From contig CAWDUC010000013.1 of the NCBI GenBank assembly GCA_963805405.1, forward strand, positions 1 through 64,000: a DNA stretch of 64,000 nt, in the 5' to 3' direction. Made by a program: the position numbers and the translations under genes. Of this stretch, positions 8,595 to 17,021 are shown piece by piece; position 1 is the stretch's first letter; every line of letters starts with the position of its first letter. Origin of the DNA: JAEUMG01 sp963805405 (GTDB lineage Bacteria > Pseudomonadota > Alphaproteobacteria > Rhizobiales > Aestuariivirgaceae). The notes beneath the pieces were generated by a model that was not told where the DNA came from, did not search any database, and saw only the letters and a list, made by a program, of their open reading frames with translations.

Positions 8595-9290
8595 ATGGTC
8601 ACTCGTCGCAGTCTCCTCGTTTCCGCTTTGGGTTTGGGCACGCTCGCGGTCGGAATGGCGTTCGCAACGCCGAGCCATCGGCTCAAGGCACTGGCGCAGC
8701 TCGCCTTTGACCCCAATGCGACCTCCCCGCCGCTCGCCATGCCGGTGTTCCGCGAACCCGAATCATGGGCGGCCAGGCTTGTCGCGGGGGGCGAGGGCCA
8801 GATCGGCCAGACGGTTCGCTACGATCCCGCCTATGAGCGCATCGCCTACCCTTCAGGCGACGTACCGATCGAACGCGGCGTGTGCACCGATGTAGTGATC
8901 CGCGCCTATCGATCAGGGCTCGGCGCCGATCTCCAGCGGCTCGTCCATGAAGACATGCGCCGGAATTTCGCGGCCTATCCGGCCTTGTGGGGCTTGAAGA
9001 AACCGGACCCCAACATCGATCACCGCCGCGTCCCCAATCTTCAGGCCTTCTTCCGTCGTGCCAAGGCCTCGCTGCCGGTCAGCGATGATCCGCGCGACTA
9101 CCTGCCGGGCGATGTGGTGAGCCAGAAGCTCTCCAACGGGCTCGCCCATATCGTGCTCGTCACCCATCGCGCCAGCGCCGATGGAAAGCGGCCGATGGTG
9201 GTCCACAATATCGGCGCAGGCGCGCGGCTCGAAGACGTGCTCTTTGCCTTCACCATCACCGGGCATTATCGCTTCCAGCCGCACATCTAA
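8595..9290 (+). CDS. DUF1287 domain exported protein
   Basis: The family signature is clear: QTVRYDPAYERIAYPSGDVP, then ERGVCTDVVIRAYR, LVHEDMRRNFAAYP, NIDHRRVPNLQAFFRR, YLPGDVV and HIVLVTHRAS. The conserved Cys in GVCTDVV, the His in LAHIVLV and later polar residues suggest an NlpC/P60-like amidase fold, but activity is unproven. The N-terminus TRRSLLVSALGLGTLAVGMAFA resembles a signal peptide. The gene is divergent from leuC over 112 bp. Confidence 0.85.
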   Translation: MVTRRSLLVSALGLGTLAVGMAFATPSHRLKALAQLAFDPNATSPPLAMPVFREPESWAARLVAGGEGQIGQTVRYDPAYERIAYPSGDVPIERGVCTDVVIRAYRSGLGADLQRLVHEDMRRNFAAYPALWGLKKPDPNIDHRRVPNLQAFFRRAKASLPVSDDPRDYLPGDVVSQKLSNGLAHIVLVTHRASADGKRPMVVHNIGAGARLEDVLFAFTITGHYRFQPHI

Positions 9291-9361
9291 TCTAATCGCG
9301 CTTGGAAACTGCCGCGGCCAGTGGAACACTGCGCGTCCACAGTTCCAGCGGGTTTCCTCCT

Positions 9362-10657
9362 ATGCTCGATCTTCTCATCACCAACGCCACCTTGCCGGAT
9401 GGCCGCAATGGCATCGATATCGCCTGCGCCCAAGGCAAGATCGTCGACATCGGCCATCTCGGCGCCCTCGCCGCGGCGCGATCGATCGATGCCAGGGGGC
9501 ATCTCGTAACGCCGCCCTTCGTGGACGCGCATTTCCACATGGATGCGACGCTCTCGCTTGGGCTGCCGCGGCTGAACAAATCCGGCACCTTGCTCGAAGG
9601 CATTTCGCTCTGGGGCGAACTCAAGCCGCTCCTCACCCATGAAGCGGTGATGGAGCGCGCCTTGCGCTATTGCGACCTTGCTGTCAGCCAAGGCCTGCTC
9701 GCCATCCGCACCCATGTCGATGTCTGCGATGACCGGTTGCTCTGCGCCGAAGCGCTCATCGAAGTCAGAAAACGCGTTGCGCCCTATCTCGATCTGCAGA
9801 TCGTCGCCTTCCCGCAGGACGGCTATTATCGTTCACCCACGGCTGCGAAGAATCTCGATCGCGCGCTCGACATGGGCGTCGACGTGGTCGGCGGCATCCC
9901 GCATTTCGAACGCACCATGGCGGATGGTGCGGCAAGTCTCAAAGCATTGTGCGAGATCGCCGCCAAGCGCGGGCTCCTCGTCGACATTCATTGCGACGAG
10001 ACGGATGATCCGATGTCGCGCCACATCGAGGCGCTCAGTTACGAGACGCAGCGGCTCGGCCTCCAGGGACGCGTTGTCGGCTCGCATCTGACTTCCATGC
10101 ATTCGATGGACAATTACTACGTCTCCAAGCTCATTCCGCTCATGGTCGAGGCGGGCGTGCACGCGACGCCCAATCCGCTCATCAACATCACCATCCAGGG
10201 ACGGCATGATACTTATCCGAAGCGCCGTGGCATGACGCGCGTGCCGGAACTGCGCAATGCCGGCATCAATGTCTCCTTCGGCCATGATTGCGTGATGGAC
10301 CCCTGGTATCCGCTCGGCCAGGCCGACATGCTCGAAGTCGCCAGCATGGGACTGCATGTCGGGCTCCTCACATCGCGTGCCGATATGCGCTGGTGCTTCG
10401 ATGCGGTCACCGCCAATCCCGCACGCACCATGCATCTCGAAGGTTATGGACTGGAGAAGGGATGCAATGCCGATTTCGTGTTGCTGCAGGCCAGGGATCC
10501 GATCGAGGCGATCCGGCTCAAGGCAACACGGCTAGCCGTCGTGCGACGCGGCAAGGTCATTGCCGAGACGGCGGAGCGGGTCAGTAATCTCCATCTCGAA
10601 GGCCGGCCGTCGCGCCTCAATGGCGCCGATTACGCGCCCAAGGCCGCGGACGTGTAA
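9362..10657 (+). CDS. codA: Cytosine deaminase-like amidohydrolase
   Basis: Metal-dependent deaminase that would convert cytosine to uracil. Metal ligands appear in order: VDAHFHMD, DIHCDETDDP, GSHLTSMHSMD and GHDCVMDPWYPLG. The whole 430-residue length matches the cytosine deaminase/isocytosine deaminase family. ATG 9362 fits the family N-terminus MLDLLITNATLPDG; the open frame extends further upstream without similarity. Other purine/pyrimidine-like substrates of this family (for example creatinine or isocytosine) cannot be excluded. The RutR regulator and dihydropyrimidinase downstream support a role in pyrimidine salvage or breakdown. Confidence 0.85.
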   Translation: MLDLLITNATLPDGRNGIDIACAQGKIVDIGHLGALAAARSIDARGHLVTPPFVDAHFHMDATLSLGLPRLNKSGTLLEGISLWGELKPLLTHEAVMERALRYCDLAVSQGLLAIRTHVDVCDDRLLCAEALIEVRKRVAPYLDLQIVAFPQDGYYRSPTAAKNLDRALDMGVDVVGGIPHFERTMADGAASLKALCEIAAKRGLLVDIHCDETDDPMSRHIEALSYETQRLGLQGRVVGSHLTSMHSMDNYYVSKLIPLMVEAGVHATPNPLINITIQGRHDTYPKRRGMTRVPELRNAGINVSFGHDCVMDPWYPLGQADMLEVASMGLHVGLLTSRADMRWCFDAVTANPARTMHLEGYGLEKGCNADFVLLQARDPIEAIRLKATRLAVVRRGKVIAETAERVSNLHLEGRPSRLNGADYAPKAADV

Positions 10658-10770
10658 TTTCCTCGACAAGGGAGCAGGGCAAGCGGCATTTCAAGGCACT
10701 ACTGGACGTTGTCCTTCAGGCATGCTTCGATACTGATCGGGGCGAGCGTCTTTGAGGGCTTGGGGGGACC

Positions 10771-11472
10771 ATGGAGACGTTTGCGAGCTATTTCGCGATC
10801 AGCGACATTCCGGGACATGTGTCGTACTTGATCATCGCGATCTCCTATTGCCTCAGCAACATATACTGGCTGCGCGTCGCCGCGGTCGTGGGCCTCCTCT
10901 TCGAGATCTTGTACTTCCTGCTGACGAGCAGCGCGCTCTATACCGGAATTGCGTGGGATGTGATTTTCATTGCGATCAACGCCTTCCACCTGGTCCTGCT
11001 GACGCGCGATCGCTTCTCGATCAGGCTCGAGACGGACGAGCACACATTGATCAAGGGTGCCTTCTCGGGCCTGCATGATGCCCAGATCGCGCAGATCCTC
11101 AAGGCCGGTACGTGGCGCACGCTCGAATTGGGCACGAAGCTTACCGAGGAAGGCCGGGCCGTCCATGAGCTCTTCTTCATCCAGCGGGGCCGGCTCGGCG
11201 TCCAGGCCAAAGGCACGCATGTCGCGGAACTGGGGCAGGGCTGCTTTGTCGGCGAGATTGCCTTTCTCACCGGAAACGTCGCCACGGCGACGGTTGTCGC
11301 CGATGAGGAGACGCGATTGATTGCCTTCAATCATGCCAAGCTTCTCTCCGTGTGCAAACGCGACACGCAAGTTGCAGCGGCGATGCACAGACTGATCGGA
11401 CGCGATCTCGCCGGCAAGATTGCGCGCAGCGACTTGCGTCTCGACCACATTGCGGTCGCGGGTCACGCCTGA
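10771..11472 (+). CDS. Popeye-like membrane protein with cyclic nucleotide-binding domain
   Basis: The first 85 residues contain about three hydrophobic segments (HVSYLIIAISYCL, VAAVVGLLFEILYFLL, VIFIAINAFHLVLL). A cNMP-binding-type beta-roll follows, with TEEGRAVHELFFIQRGRLGV, GQGCFVGEIAFLTGN and TATVVADEETRLIAF. This is the architecture of bacterial relatives of the Popeye family, known in animals as membrane cAMP-binding proteins. There is no DNA-binding domain at the C-terminus. Ligand and role are unknown. It stands alone between codA and an intergenic stretch. Confidence 0.75.
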   Translation: METFASYFAISDIPGHVSYLIIAISYCLSNIYWLRVAAVVGLLFEILYFLLTSSALYTGIAWDVIFIAINAFHLVLLTRDRFSIRLETDEHTLIKGAFSGLHDAQIAQILKAGTWRTLELGTKLTEEGRAVHELFFIQRGRLGVQAKGTHVAELGQGCFVGEIAFLTGNVATATVVADEETRLIAFNHAKLLSVCKRDTQVAAAMHRLIGRDLAGKIARSDLRLDHIAVAGHA

Positions 11473-11765
11473 CGTCACCAGTTCAGTGCCGAGTATGATC
11501 TCAGGATTCGCTCGATTAACGGCGGAAGCCGGCGCTTTCGACCGAGCCATTGCGACCATTTCAGCATGCATGAAACGAGTAGCTGGTGGCTAACTCGTGA
11601 AGCACATTTCAAGACGTCCGTACTCTGGTGCCGGCTGGTCTTTTCTGTCTTCAACATGGCACGCCCGATCGATGAAACTGCCAGACTCTGCGCCGGCGCT
11701 GCGCAATGAGGGTTGAACGCCGGGCTCATCAGCGGTTCATCAGAGCGAAGCCGTCGTGTCGCAAG
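11473..11765. other. Intergenic stretch, nothing recognised
   Basis: No convincing gene, RNA or repeat is visible in these 293 bases between the Popeye-like gene and the convergent VOC gene. A short leftward open frame here has no family features. Confidence 0.5.
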
Positions 11766-12164
11766 TCAGGACGTCGGCAGGTTTTGGGCGACCTCCCAGA
11801 CATGGCCGGCGGGATCTGCGAAGGCCGCGGTCCGGCGTCCCCAGGGGCGATCGATCGGCCCATTGAGAAGCTTCACGCCGCGCCGGGCAAGTTCCGCGCA
11901 AACGGCATCCACGTCCGCGACGTTGATGGTGAGGAGAAAGCGGGATCCGGCGCCGGGGGCGGCGACGGGTGTGGGCTCGACGAGCTCCGGCGCCTCCTGC
12001 ACCCGGAGCAGGTTGATCATCAGGTTTCCAAATTTCAAGACGACCGATGCGCTGTCCTCGTAGATGATCTCTCGTGCGAAGATATCGCGATAGAAGCTCC
12101 TCGCTGTCTCGAGGTCTTCGACGAAGAGCGTGATGACCTCGATTGCGTTCAGTGCGTTTATCAT
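11766..12164 (-). CDS. VOC (glyoxalase/bleomycin-resistance) family protein
   Basis: A 132-residue protein with the paired beta-alpha-beta-beta-beta modules of the vicinal oxygen chelate fold: INAIEVITLFVEDLETARSFYRDIF at the N-terminus in outline, and FLLTINVADVDAVCAELARRGV then RTAAFADPAGHVWEVAQ at the C-terminus. His/Glu metal-ligand positions are partly present (final GHVWEV). The reaction cannot be told. No operon partner is evident. Confidence 0.8.
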   Translation of the reverse strand: MINALNAIEVITLFVEDLETARSFYRDIFAREIIYEDSASVVLKFGNLMINLLRVQEAPELVEPTPVAAPGAGSRFLLTINVADVDAVCAELARRGVKLLNGPIDRPWGRRTAAFADPAGHVWEVAQNLPTS

Positions 12165-12494
12165 GGGAGTTCCCTTGCTATCTCGCGGTCAGGGTAGCGT
12201 GGTGCGCCGCGCATGAAAGCCCGAGACCGGCTCACTGGCCGGGTTTTGCGATCACTGGGGCTTCCATGCGGCGCCGTGACATGCAGGGCGTCTCACCCGC
12301 CATCCCCGTCGGCCAAACGGAAAGGCGGACGATGCACCCTTGTGCATGTCCGGTCGCGGATCGGATTTCGGGCCCCGATCCTGGCCTCATCTTCACGATT
12401 TCAATCAGCGGTAGGCACTGCACGAGATGTCTGACTAGAACTAATAACGAACAAAGTCAAGGATTACTTGTCGTTTCAGGATTTTACTGACAGA
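12165..12494. other. Intergenic stretch, nothing recognised
   Basis: These 330 bases separate the start of the leftward VOC gene from the end of the leftward rutR-like gene. One small hairpin (ATGCAC/GTGCAT near 12330-12347) is seen, without a T-run. No gene or RNA is supported. Confidence 0.5.
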
Positions 12495-13121
12495 TCAATC
12501 CCTTGGCCTGAGGCCATCGAGAAACAGCGCCGTGACGGCCGTCTCGGCCGGCGCGATGATGTCACCCTGGTCGCCCAGTATGGCGCGGACCTGCGGGTCG
12601 AAATCGGCATAATGCTGGGTGACCGCCCAGATCGCGAAGATCAGGTGCCGCGGATCCATCTTGCGCAAGCGGCCCTGCATCATCCATTTGGCGAGGATCG
12701 CCGCCTTCTGGTCGACCAGAGCTTTCAAGGGGCCTTTCAAAAACCCGCCGATCGCCGGAGCGCCGTTCAGAATTTCATTGGCGAAAAGCCGCGAGGCATC
12801 CGGATTGCGGCGCGACAGGTCCATCTTGGCGGCGATGTAGCGGGCGATCTCGGCAACCGGTTCGCCCGCCTCATCGAGCAATTCGAACGGAGCCAGCCAG
12901 TCGGCAAGGATTTTCTCGAGCACCGCGACATAGATGTCCTCCTTGCGCCGGAAGTAATAGAGGAGGTTCGGCTTCGACATGTTGGCGCGCTGGGCGATCT
13001 GGTCGACGGTCGAGCCGCGAAAGCCGTAATTGGAAAAGACCTCGAGTGCGGCGGCGAGAATGATCCCGTTGTTCTGCACCTGGATGCGTGTCTTGACGGG
13101 TTTGGGTTTGACGGTGGGCAT
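12495..13121 (-). CDS. rutR: RutR-type TetR family regulator of pyrimidine catabolism
   Basis: An N-terminal TetR helix-turn-helix (FSNYGFRGSTVDQIAQRANM, then SKPNLLYYFRRKEDIYVAV) is followed by the RutR ligand domain: SRRNPDASRLFANEILNGAP, LKALVDQKAAILAKWM and HLIFAIWAVTQHYADFDPQV. This matches E. coli RutR, which binds uracil/thymine and controls the rut genes. ATG 13121 gives a normal N-terminus MPTVKPKP; an upstream in-frame start would run through the operator. The gene is divergent from the ABC transporter, with a RutR-type operator between, so it probably represses that operon and itself until pyrimidine accumulates. Confidence 0.88.
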   Translation of the reverse strand: MPTVKPKPVKTRIQVQNNGIILAAALEVFSNYGFRGSTVDQIAQRANMSKPNLLYYFRRKEDIYVAVLEKILADWLAPFELLDEAGEPVAEIARYIAAKMDLSRRNPDASRLFANEILNGAPAIGGFLKGPLKALVDQKAAILAKWMMQGRLRKMDPRHLIFAIWAVTQHYADFDPQVRAILGDQGDIIAPAETAVTALFLDGLRPRD

Positions 13122-13140
13122 GGGGCAATCGTCATAATTC

Positions 13141-13156
13141 TTGATCAAATGGTCAA
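13141..13156. promoter_or_regulatory. RutR operator between rutR and the ABC transporter operon
   Basis: TTGATCAAATGGTCAA matches the E. coli RutR consensus TTGACCAnnTGGTCAA at all but one defined position (C to T in the left half). It lies 20 bp upstream of the rutR start and 61 bp upstream of the ATPase start, suited to control both. Confidence 0.8.
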
Positions 13157-13216
13157 GACCGCTTAGCCTCCTTTCCAAGCGACCCGAGAAAAGAATGCGA
13201 TCCCTGGGGAGGGGTA

Positions 13217-14002
13217 ATGACGGCGCCCGCCGTGATCGAGGCCAGTGATCTGAGCCTCACATTCCAGACATCCGACGGCCCGGTCTATGCGCTCTCGCAT
13301 GTCGACCTCTCGATCCGGGAGGGCGAGTTCGTGTCCTTCATCGGCCCTTCGGGCTGCGGCAAGACAACCTTGTTGCGGGTCATCGCCGATCTCGAACAGG
13401 CGACCGAGGGCCAAATCGCCGTCAACGGCATGACGCCCAACGCGGCGCGCAAAGCACGCGCCTATGGCTATGTGTTCCAGGCGCCGGCGCTCTATCCGTG
13501 GCGCACCGTCGAGCGCAATGTCGCCCTGCCGCTCGAGATCATGGGCTTTTCAGCGGCCGAGCGGCGCCAGCGGATCAAGGCCAATATCGAACTCGTCAAT
13601 CTTTCGGGTTTCGAGCGCAAACATCCCTGGCAGCTTTCCGGCGGCATGCAGCAGCGCGTGTCGATCGCCCGCGCCCTCGCCTTCGATCCGAAGCTGCTGC
13701 TGATGGATGAGCCCTTCGGCGCGCTTGATGAGATCGTGCGCGACAAACTCAATCAGCAATTGCTGAATTGTGGAACCGCGACCGGAAAGACCGTCGTCTT
13801 CGTCACGCATTCGATTCCCGAAGCGGTGTTCCTGTCGACCAAGATCGTCGTGATGTCGCCAAGGCCGGGGCGGATCATCGATACGATCGAAACTCATTTC
13901 CGCGCGACCGCACACTCGATATCCGCGAGACGCCGGAGTTTCTGCAAGATCGCGCATCGGGTGCGCGAGGGCCTGCGCGCCGGGCATTCCTATGATGATT
14001 GA
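13217..14002 (+). CDS. ABC transporter ATP-binding protein (NitT/TauT/pyrimidine type)
   Basis: Cytoplasmic ATPase of the importer encoded by the next three genes. It shows Walker A GPSGCGKTT, Q-loop YVFQAPALYPWR, signature LSGGMQQRVSIARALA, Walker B LLLMDEPFGALD and switch His VFVTHSIPEAV. Near the end, about 13895 to 13945 is translated out of the family frame: SPRPGRIIDTIE should lead to PRDRTLDIRETPEF, which is present in the next frame, and the normal tail IAHRVREGLRAGHSYDD returns to the first frame. A lost C and an added A explain this compensating pair. ATG 13217 follows a GGGGAGGGG site. Confidence 0.9.
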   Translation: MTAPAVIEASDLSLTFQTSDGPVYALSHVDLSIREGEFVSFIGPSGCGKTTLLRVIADLEQATEGQIAVNGMTPNAARKARAYGYVFQAPALYPWRTVERNVALPLEIMGFSAAERRQRIKANIELVNLSGFERKHPWQLSGGMQQRVSIARALAFDPKLLLMDEPFGALDEIVRDKLNQQLLNCGTATGKTVVFVTHSIPEAVFLSTKIVVMSPRPGRIIDTIETHFRATAHSISARRRSFCKIAHRVREGLRAGHSYDD

Positions 14003-14008
14003 AGTTCG

Positions 14009-14925
14009 GTGAGCCAGGCTGCCGCGATAGCGCCCGCCAGGCGCGGATGAGCCAGAAAGCGAGCCGGGCCTTTGGCACGCGCTGCCCGTCATCCTCATTG
14101 TACTGATCATTCTTGCCGTATGGTATGTCGCCGCGATCCCGATGAACCGGGTCGTCGCCGAACCGAAGATCTCCCGCCCGACGCCGGCATCGCCGATATC
14201 ATCGAATCTCCTGGGCGCTCGACCGCCCGGTCTTGCCGGCGCCGCACCAGGTTCTGACCGAACTGTGGAACACCGTCTTCCTCGTCGCGCCCGACAAGCC
14301 GCGGTCGCTCGTCTATCATGCCTGGGTCACGCTTTCCTCGACTTTGCTCGGCTTCATCAACGGCACCATCCTCGGCATCGCGCTCGCCGCGGCGATCGTC
14401 CAGATGAAGACCATGCGGCAGAGCCTGATGCCGTGGCTCATTGCTTCGCAGACCATCCCAATCCTTGCCATCGCGCCGATGGTGATCGTGGTGCTCGGGT
14501 CGATCGGCTTTACCGGCCTCGTGCCGAAATCGATCATCTCGACCTATCTCTGCTTCTTCCCCGTCGCCATCGGCATGGTCAAGGGGCTGACCTCGCCCGA
14601 GACCATGCAGCTCGACCTTATGCGCACCTACAATGCGAGTGACGCGCAAGTGTTCTGGAAACTGCGATGGCCGGCGGCGGTGCCGTTTCTCTTTGCATCC
14701 TTGAAAGTGGCAATCGCCATTGCATTGGTCGGTGCGATCGTCGGCGAATTGCCGACCGGCGCCCAGGCCGGCATCGGTGCGCGATTGCTCAACGGCTCCT
14801 ATTACGGCCAGACCGTCCAGATCTGGGCGGCGCTCTTTGCCGCGGCAATCATGTCGGCGGGCCTCGTCTGGCTTGTCGGCATCATCGAGCGCATCACCGC
14901 ACGGCTCATGGGCGCGCGGCCATGA
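14009..14925 (+). CDS. ABC transporter permease (frameshifted near its 5' end)
   Basis: Inner-membrane permease of the BPD_transp_1 type. From 14233 the frame is open and shows WVTLSSTLLGFINGTILGIA, the coupling-loop region TYNASDAQVFWKLRWPAA and AIVGELPTGAQAGIGARLL. The 5' part is recognisable in other frames: the first hydrophobic helix ALPVILIVLIILAVWYVAAI lies at about 14078-14137, and a GTG start at 14009 with MSQAAAIAPARR fits. Two shifts are needed, near 14050 and between 14170 and 14210. The stop overlaps the next ATG, as in a translationally coupled operon. Confidence 0.82.
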
Positions 14926-15887
14926 ATGCGCGGTTGCGGCAGATGCATCCTTTGGCACTCATTGCCATGCTTGGCGTGATCGGGATCCTGTTCTGGATGA
15001 TGGCGATCCTTGCGGCGCGCGGTTCCGCCGGCTCGTTGTTCTGGATCGGCGCCGGACTTCTGTGGATGCTGGCCTGGATTGGCAATGATGCCTTGGCGCA
15101 TAGCAAAGCCGCGACGAAGTATCTCGGTCGCCTGCGCGACCTCGTGGTTCCCGCCGTCTTCGGCATCACATTGCTGTTTCTCTGGCAGCTGATCGTCAAG
15201 GGCTTCGGCATTCCCGCCGTCTTGCTTCCCGCGCCCTCCGATATCTGGACCAAGCTCATCGCCTCATTGCCGATCCTCAAGAATGATTTCGTCCAGACCT
15301 TCCTGCGCGCGGTACTGCCCGGCTGGGCGATCGGCTCGCTTGCCGGTTTCCTGGTGGCGATTGCCTGCGACGCCTGGGGGTTCCTGCGGCGCGGGCTCCT
15401 GCCGCTCGGCAACCTCTTTGCCGCACTCCCCATCGTCGGCATCGCGCCGATCATGGTCATGTGGTTCGGCTTCGACTGGCAGTCGAAGGCCGCGGTGGTG
15501 GTGATCATGACCTTCTTCCCCATGCTGGTGAACGCCATCGCCGGGCTTGAGGCATCGGGCCATCTCGAGCGCGACCTGATGCGCTCCTATGGTGCTTCCT
15601 ACTGGACGACGCTTCTCAAATTGCGGCTTCCAGCCGCCATGCCCTTCATCTTCAATGCGCTGAAGATCAACTCGACTCTGGCGATGATTGGCGCCATCGT
15701 GGCGGAATTCTTCGGCACGCCGATCGTCGGCATGGGCTTTCGCATCTCGACCGAAGTGGGCCGTCTCGGGCTCGACATGGTGTGGGCCGAGATCGCGGTC
15801 GCCGCCATCGCCGGATCGGCGTTTTACGGTTTGCTCGCCCTTATCGAGCGGGCGGTGACTTTTTGGCATCCGTCCTATCGCGGATAG
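14922..15887 (+). CDS. ABC transporter permease, second subunit
   Basis: Second membrane subunit of the importer, about 321 residues. An extra hydrophobic N-terminal region (MLGVIGILFWMMAILAAR and GAGLLWMLAWIG) precedes the core of six segments with the coupling motif SYGASYWTTLLKLRLPAAMPFI and AEFFGTPIVGMGF. It is similar to the preceding permease, so the pair probably forms a heterodimer. ATG 14922 overlaps the stop of that gene. Binding-protein-dependent permeases of this type import nitrate, taurine, thiamine precursors or pyrimidines; the context favours pyrimidine-like compounds. Confidence 0.9.
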   Translation: MNARLRQMHPLALIAMLGVIGILFWMMAILAARGSAGSLFWIGAGLLWMLAWIGNDALAHSKAATKYLGRLRDLVVPAVFGITLLFLWQLIVKGFGIPAVLLPAPSDIWTKLIASLPILKNDFVQTFLRAVLPGWAIGSLAGFLVAIACDAWGFLRRGLLPLGNLFAALPIVGIAPIMVMWFGFDWQSKAAVVVIMTFFPMLVNAIAGLEASGHLERDLMRSYGASYWTTLLKLRLPAAMPFIFNALKINSTLAMIGAIVAEFFGTPIVGMGFRISTEVGRLGLDMVWAEIAVAAIAGSAFYGLLALIERAVTFWHPSYRG

Positions 15888-15918
15888 GCGGCAAGTACAG
15901 AGAAGGAGGACAGGAGAA

Positions 15919-16908
15919 ATGAGAAAATTTGTAATCGCGGCGGCAGGTGCCGCAGCGCTGATGCTGGGCACTGCCAGCGCCCATGCCGAGGCGGTGACGC
16001 TGCAACTCAAATGGGTCACGCAGGCGCAGTTCGCCGGCTACTACGTGGCGCAGGCCAAGGGCTTCTACAAGGATGCGGGCCTCGATGTGACGATCAAGCC
16101 GGGTGGCCCCGATATCAATCCACAGCAGGTGCTCGCCGGCGGTGGCGCCGATGTGGTGGTCGACTGGATGCCGTCGGCGCTCGCGACGCGCGAAAAGGGA
16201 TCGCCGGTCGTCAATATCGCGCAGCCCTTCAAGCGCTCCGGCATGGAACTCACCTGCCGCGCCGATACCGGCATCAAGGCGCCGGCCGATTTCAAGGGCA
16301 AGACGCTGGGCGTCTGGTTCTTCGGCAATGAATATCCGTTCCTGTCCTGGATGAGCACGCTCGGCATCCCGACCACCGGCGGCGCCGACGGCGTCACAGT
16401 CGTCAAGCAGGGCTTCAATGTCGATCCCTTGATCCAGAAGCAGGCCGACTGCATCTCGACCATGACCTATAACGAGTACTGGCAGGTCATCGATGCCGGC
16501 TTCAAGCCGGAAGACCTCGTCGTCTTCAAGTATGAAGACAACGGAGTCGCGACGCTCGAAGACGGGCTCTATGTGCTCGAAGACAAGCTCAAGGACGCCG
16601 CTTTCGTCGACACGATGGCGAAGTTCGTCAAGGCCTCGATGATGGGCTGGGATTGGGCGCGCGCCAATCCGGAAGAAGCCGCCAAGATCGTGCTCGAGAA
16701 TGATGCAACGGGTGCGCAGACCGAAGCACATCAGGTGCGCATGATGGGCGAGATCAACAAGCTCACCGAAGGCTCCGACGGCTCCCTCGACGAGGCGGCC
16801 TATCAGCGGACCGTCGACACATTGATGAAGGGTGGCTCCGATCCCGTCATCACCAAGATGCCGGAAGGCGCGTTTACCCATGTCGTGACCGACAAGGCGA
16901 AGATGTAG
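15919..16908 (+). CDS. NMT1/THI5-like periplasmic substrate-binding protein
   Basis: Starts with a signal peptide (MRKFVIAAAGAAALMLGTAS, then AHA) after a strong ribosome site, AAGGAGG. The mature domain has LQLKWVTQAQFAGYYVAQAKG and VTIKPGGPDINPQQVLAGGGAD, typical of the NMT1/THI5 family that binds thiamine-pyrimidine-like or related ring compounds. It completes the importer. RutR control and the dihydropyrimidinase after it point to a pyrimidine or hydantoin-like substrate, but the ligand cannot be read from the sequence. Confidence 0.88.
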   Translation: MRKFVIAAAGAAALMLGTASAHAEAVTLQLKWVTQAQFAGYYVAQAKGFYKDAGLDVTIKPGGPDINPQQVLAGGGADVVVDWMPSALATREKGSPVVNIAQPFKRSGMELTCRADTGIKAPADFKGKTLGVWFFGNEYPFLSWMSTLGIPTTGGADGVTVVKQGFNVDPLIQKQADCISTMTYNEYWQVIDAGFKPEDLVVFKYEDNGVATLEDGLYVLEDKLKDAAFVDTMAKFVKASMMGWDWARANPEEAAKIVLENDATGAQTEAHQVRMMGEINKLTEGSDGSLDEAAYQRTVDTLMKGGSDPVITKMPEGAFTHVVTDKAKM

Positions 16909-16932
16909 GTAGCGCCGACGCGCACACAACAA

Positions 16933-16957
16933 TGTCATCCCCGGGCTTGTCCCGGGG
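16933..16957. repeat. Short palindromic repeat, ATCCCCGGG/CCCGGGG type
   Basis: TGTCATCCCCGGGCTTGTCC is the start of a palindrome: CCCCGGG 16939-16945 pairs with CCCGGGG 16951-16957. This is one arm of a repeat widespread in rhizobial intergenic regions. No T-run follows, so it is not a classical terminator. It sits between the binding-protein and dihydropyrimidinase genes. Confidence 0.6.
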
Positions 16958-17021
16958 ACCTGCGCCGACCTACCGGCTTGAATATTCGGCAAGCCAATTG
17001 GTAGTTCGACGGAGAATCCCC

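Noticed and set aside
7628..8710. 360-codon + strand frame across the junction
   Set aside because: It is antisense to the leuC fragment and has no recognisable protein features.
16933..16957. Terminator after the NMT1-like binding-protein gene
   Set aside because: The hairpin has no T-run on either side and belongs to a dispersed repeat family.
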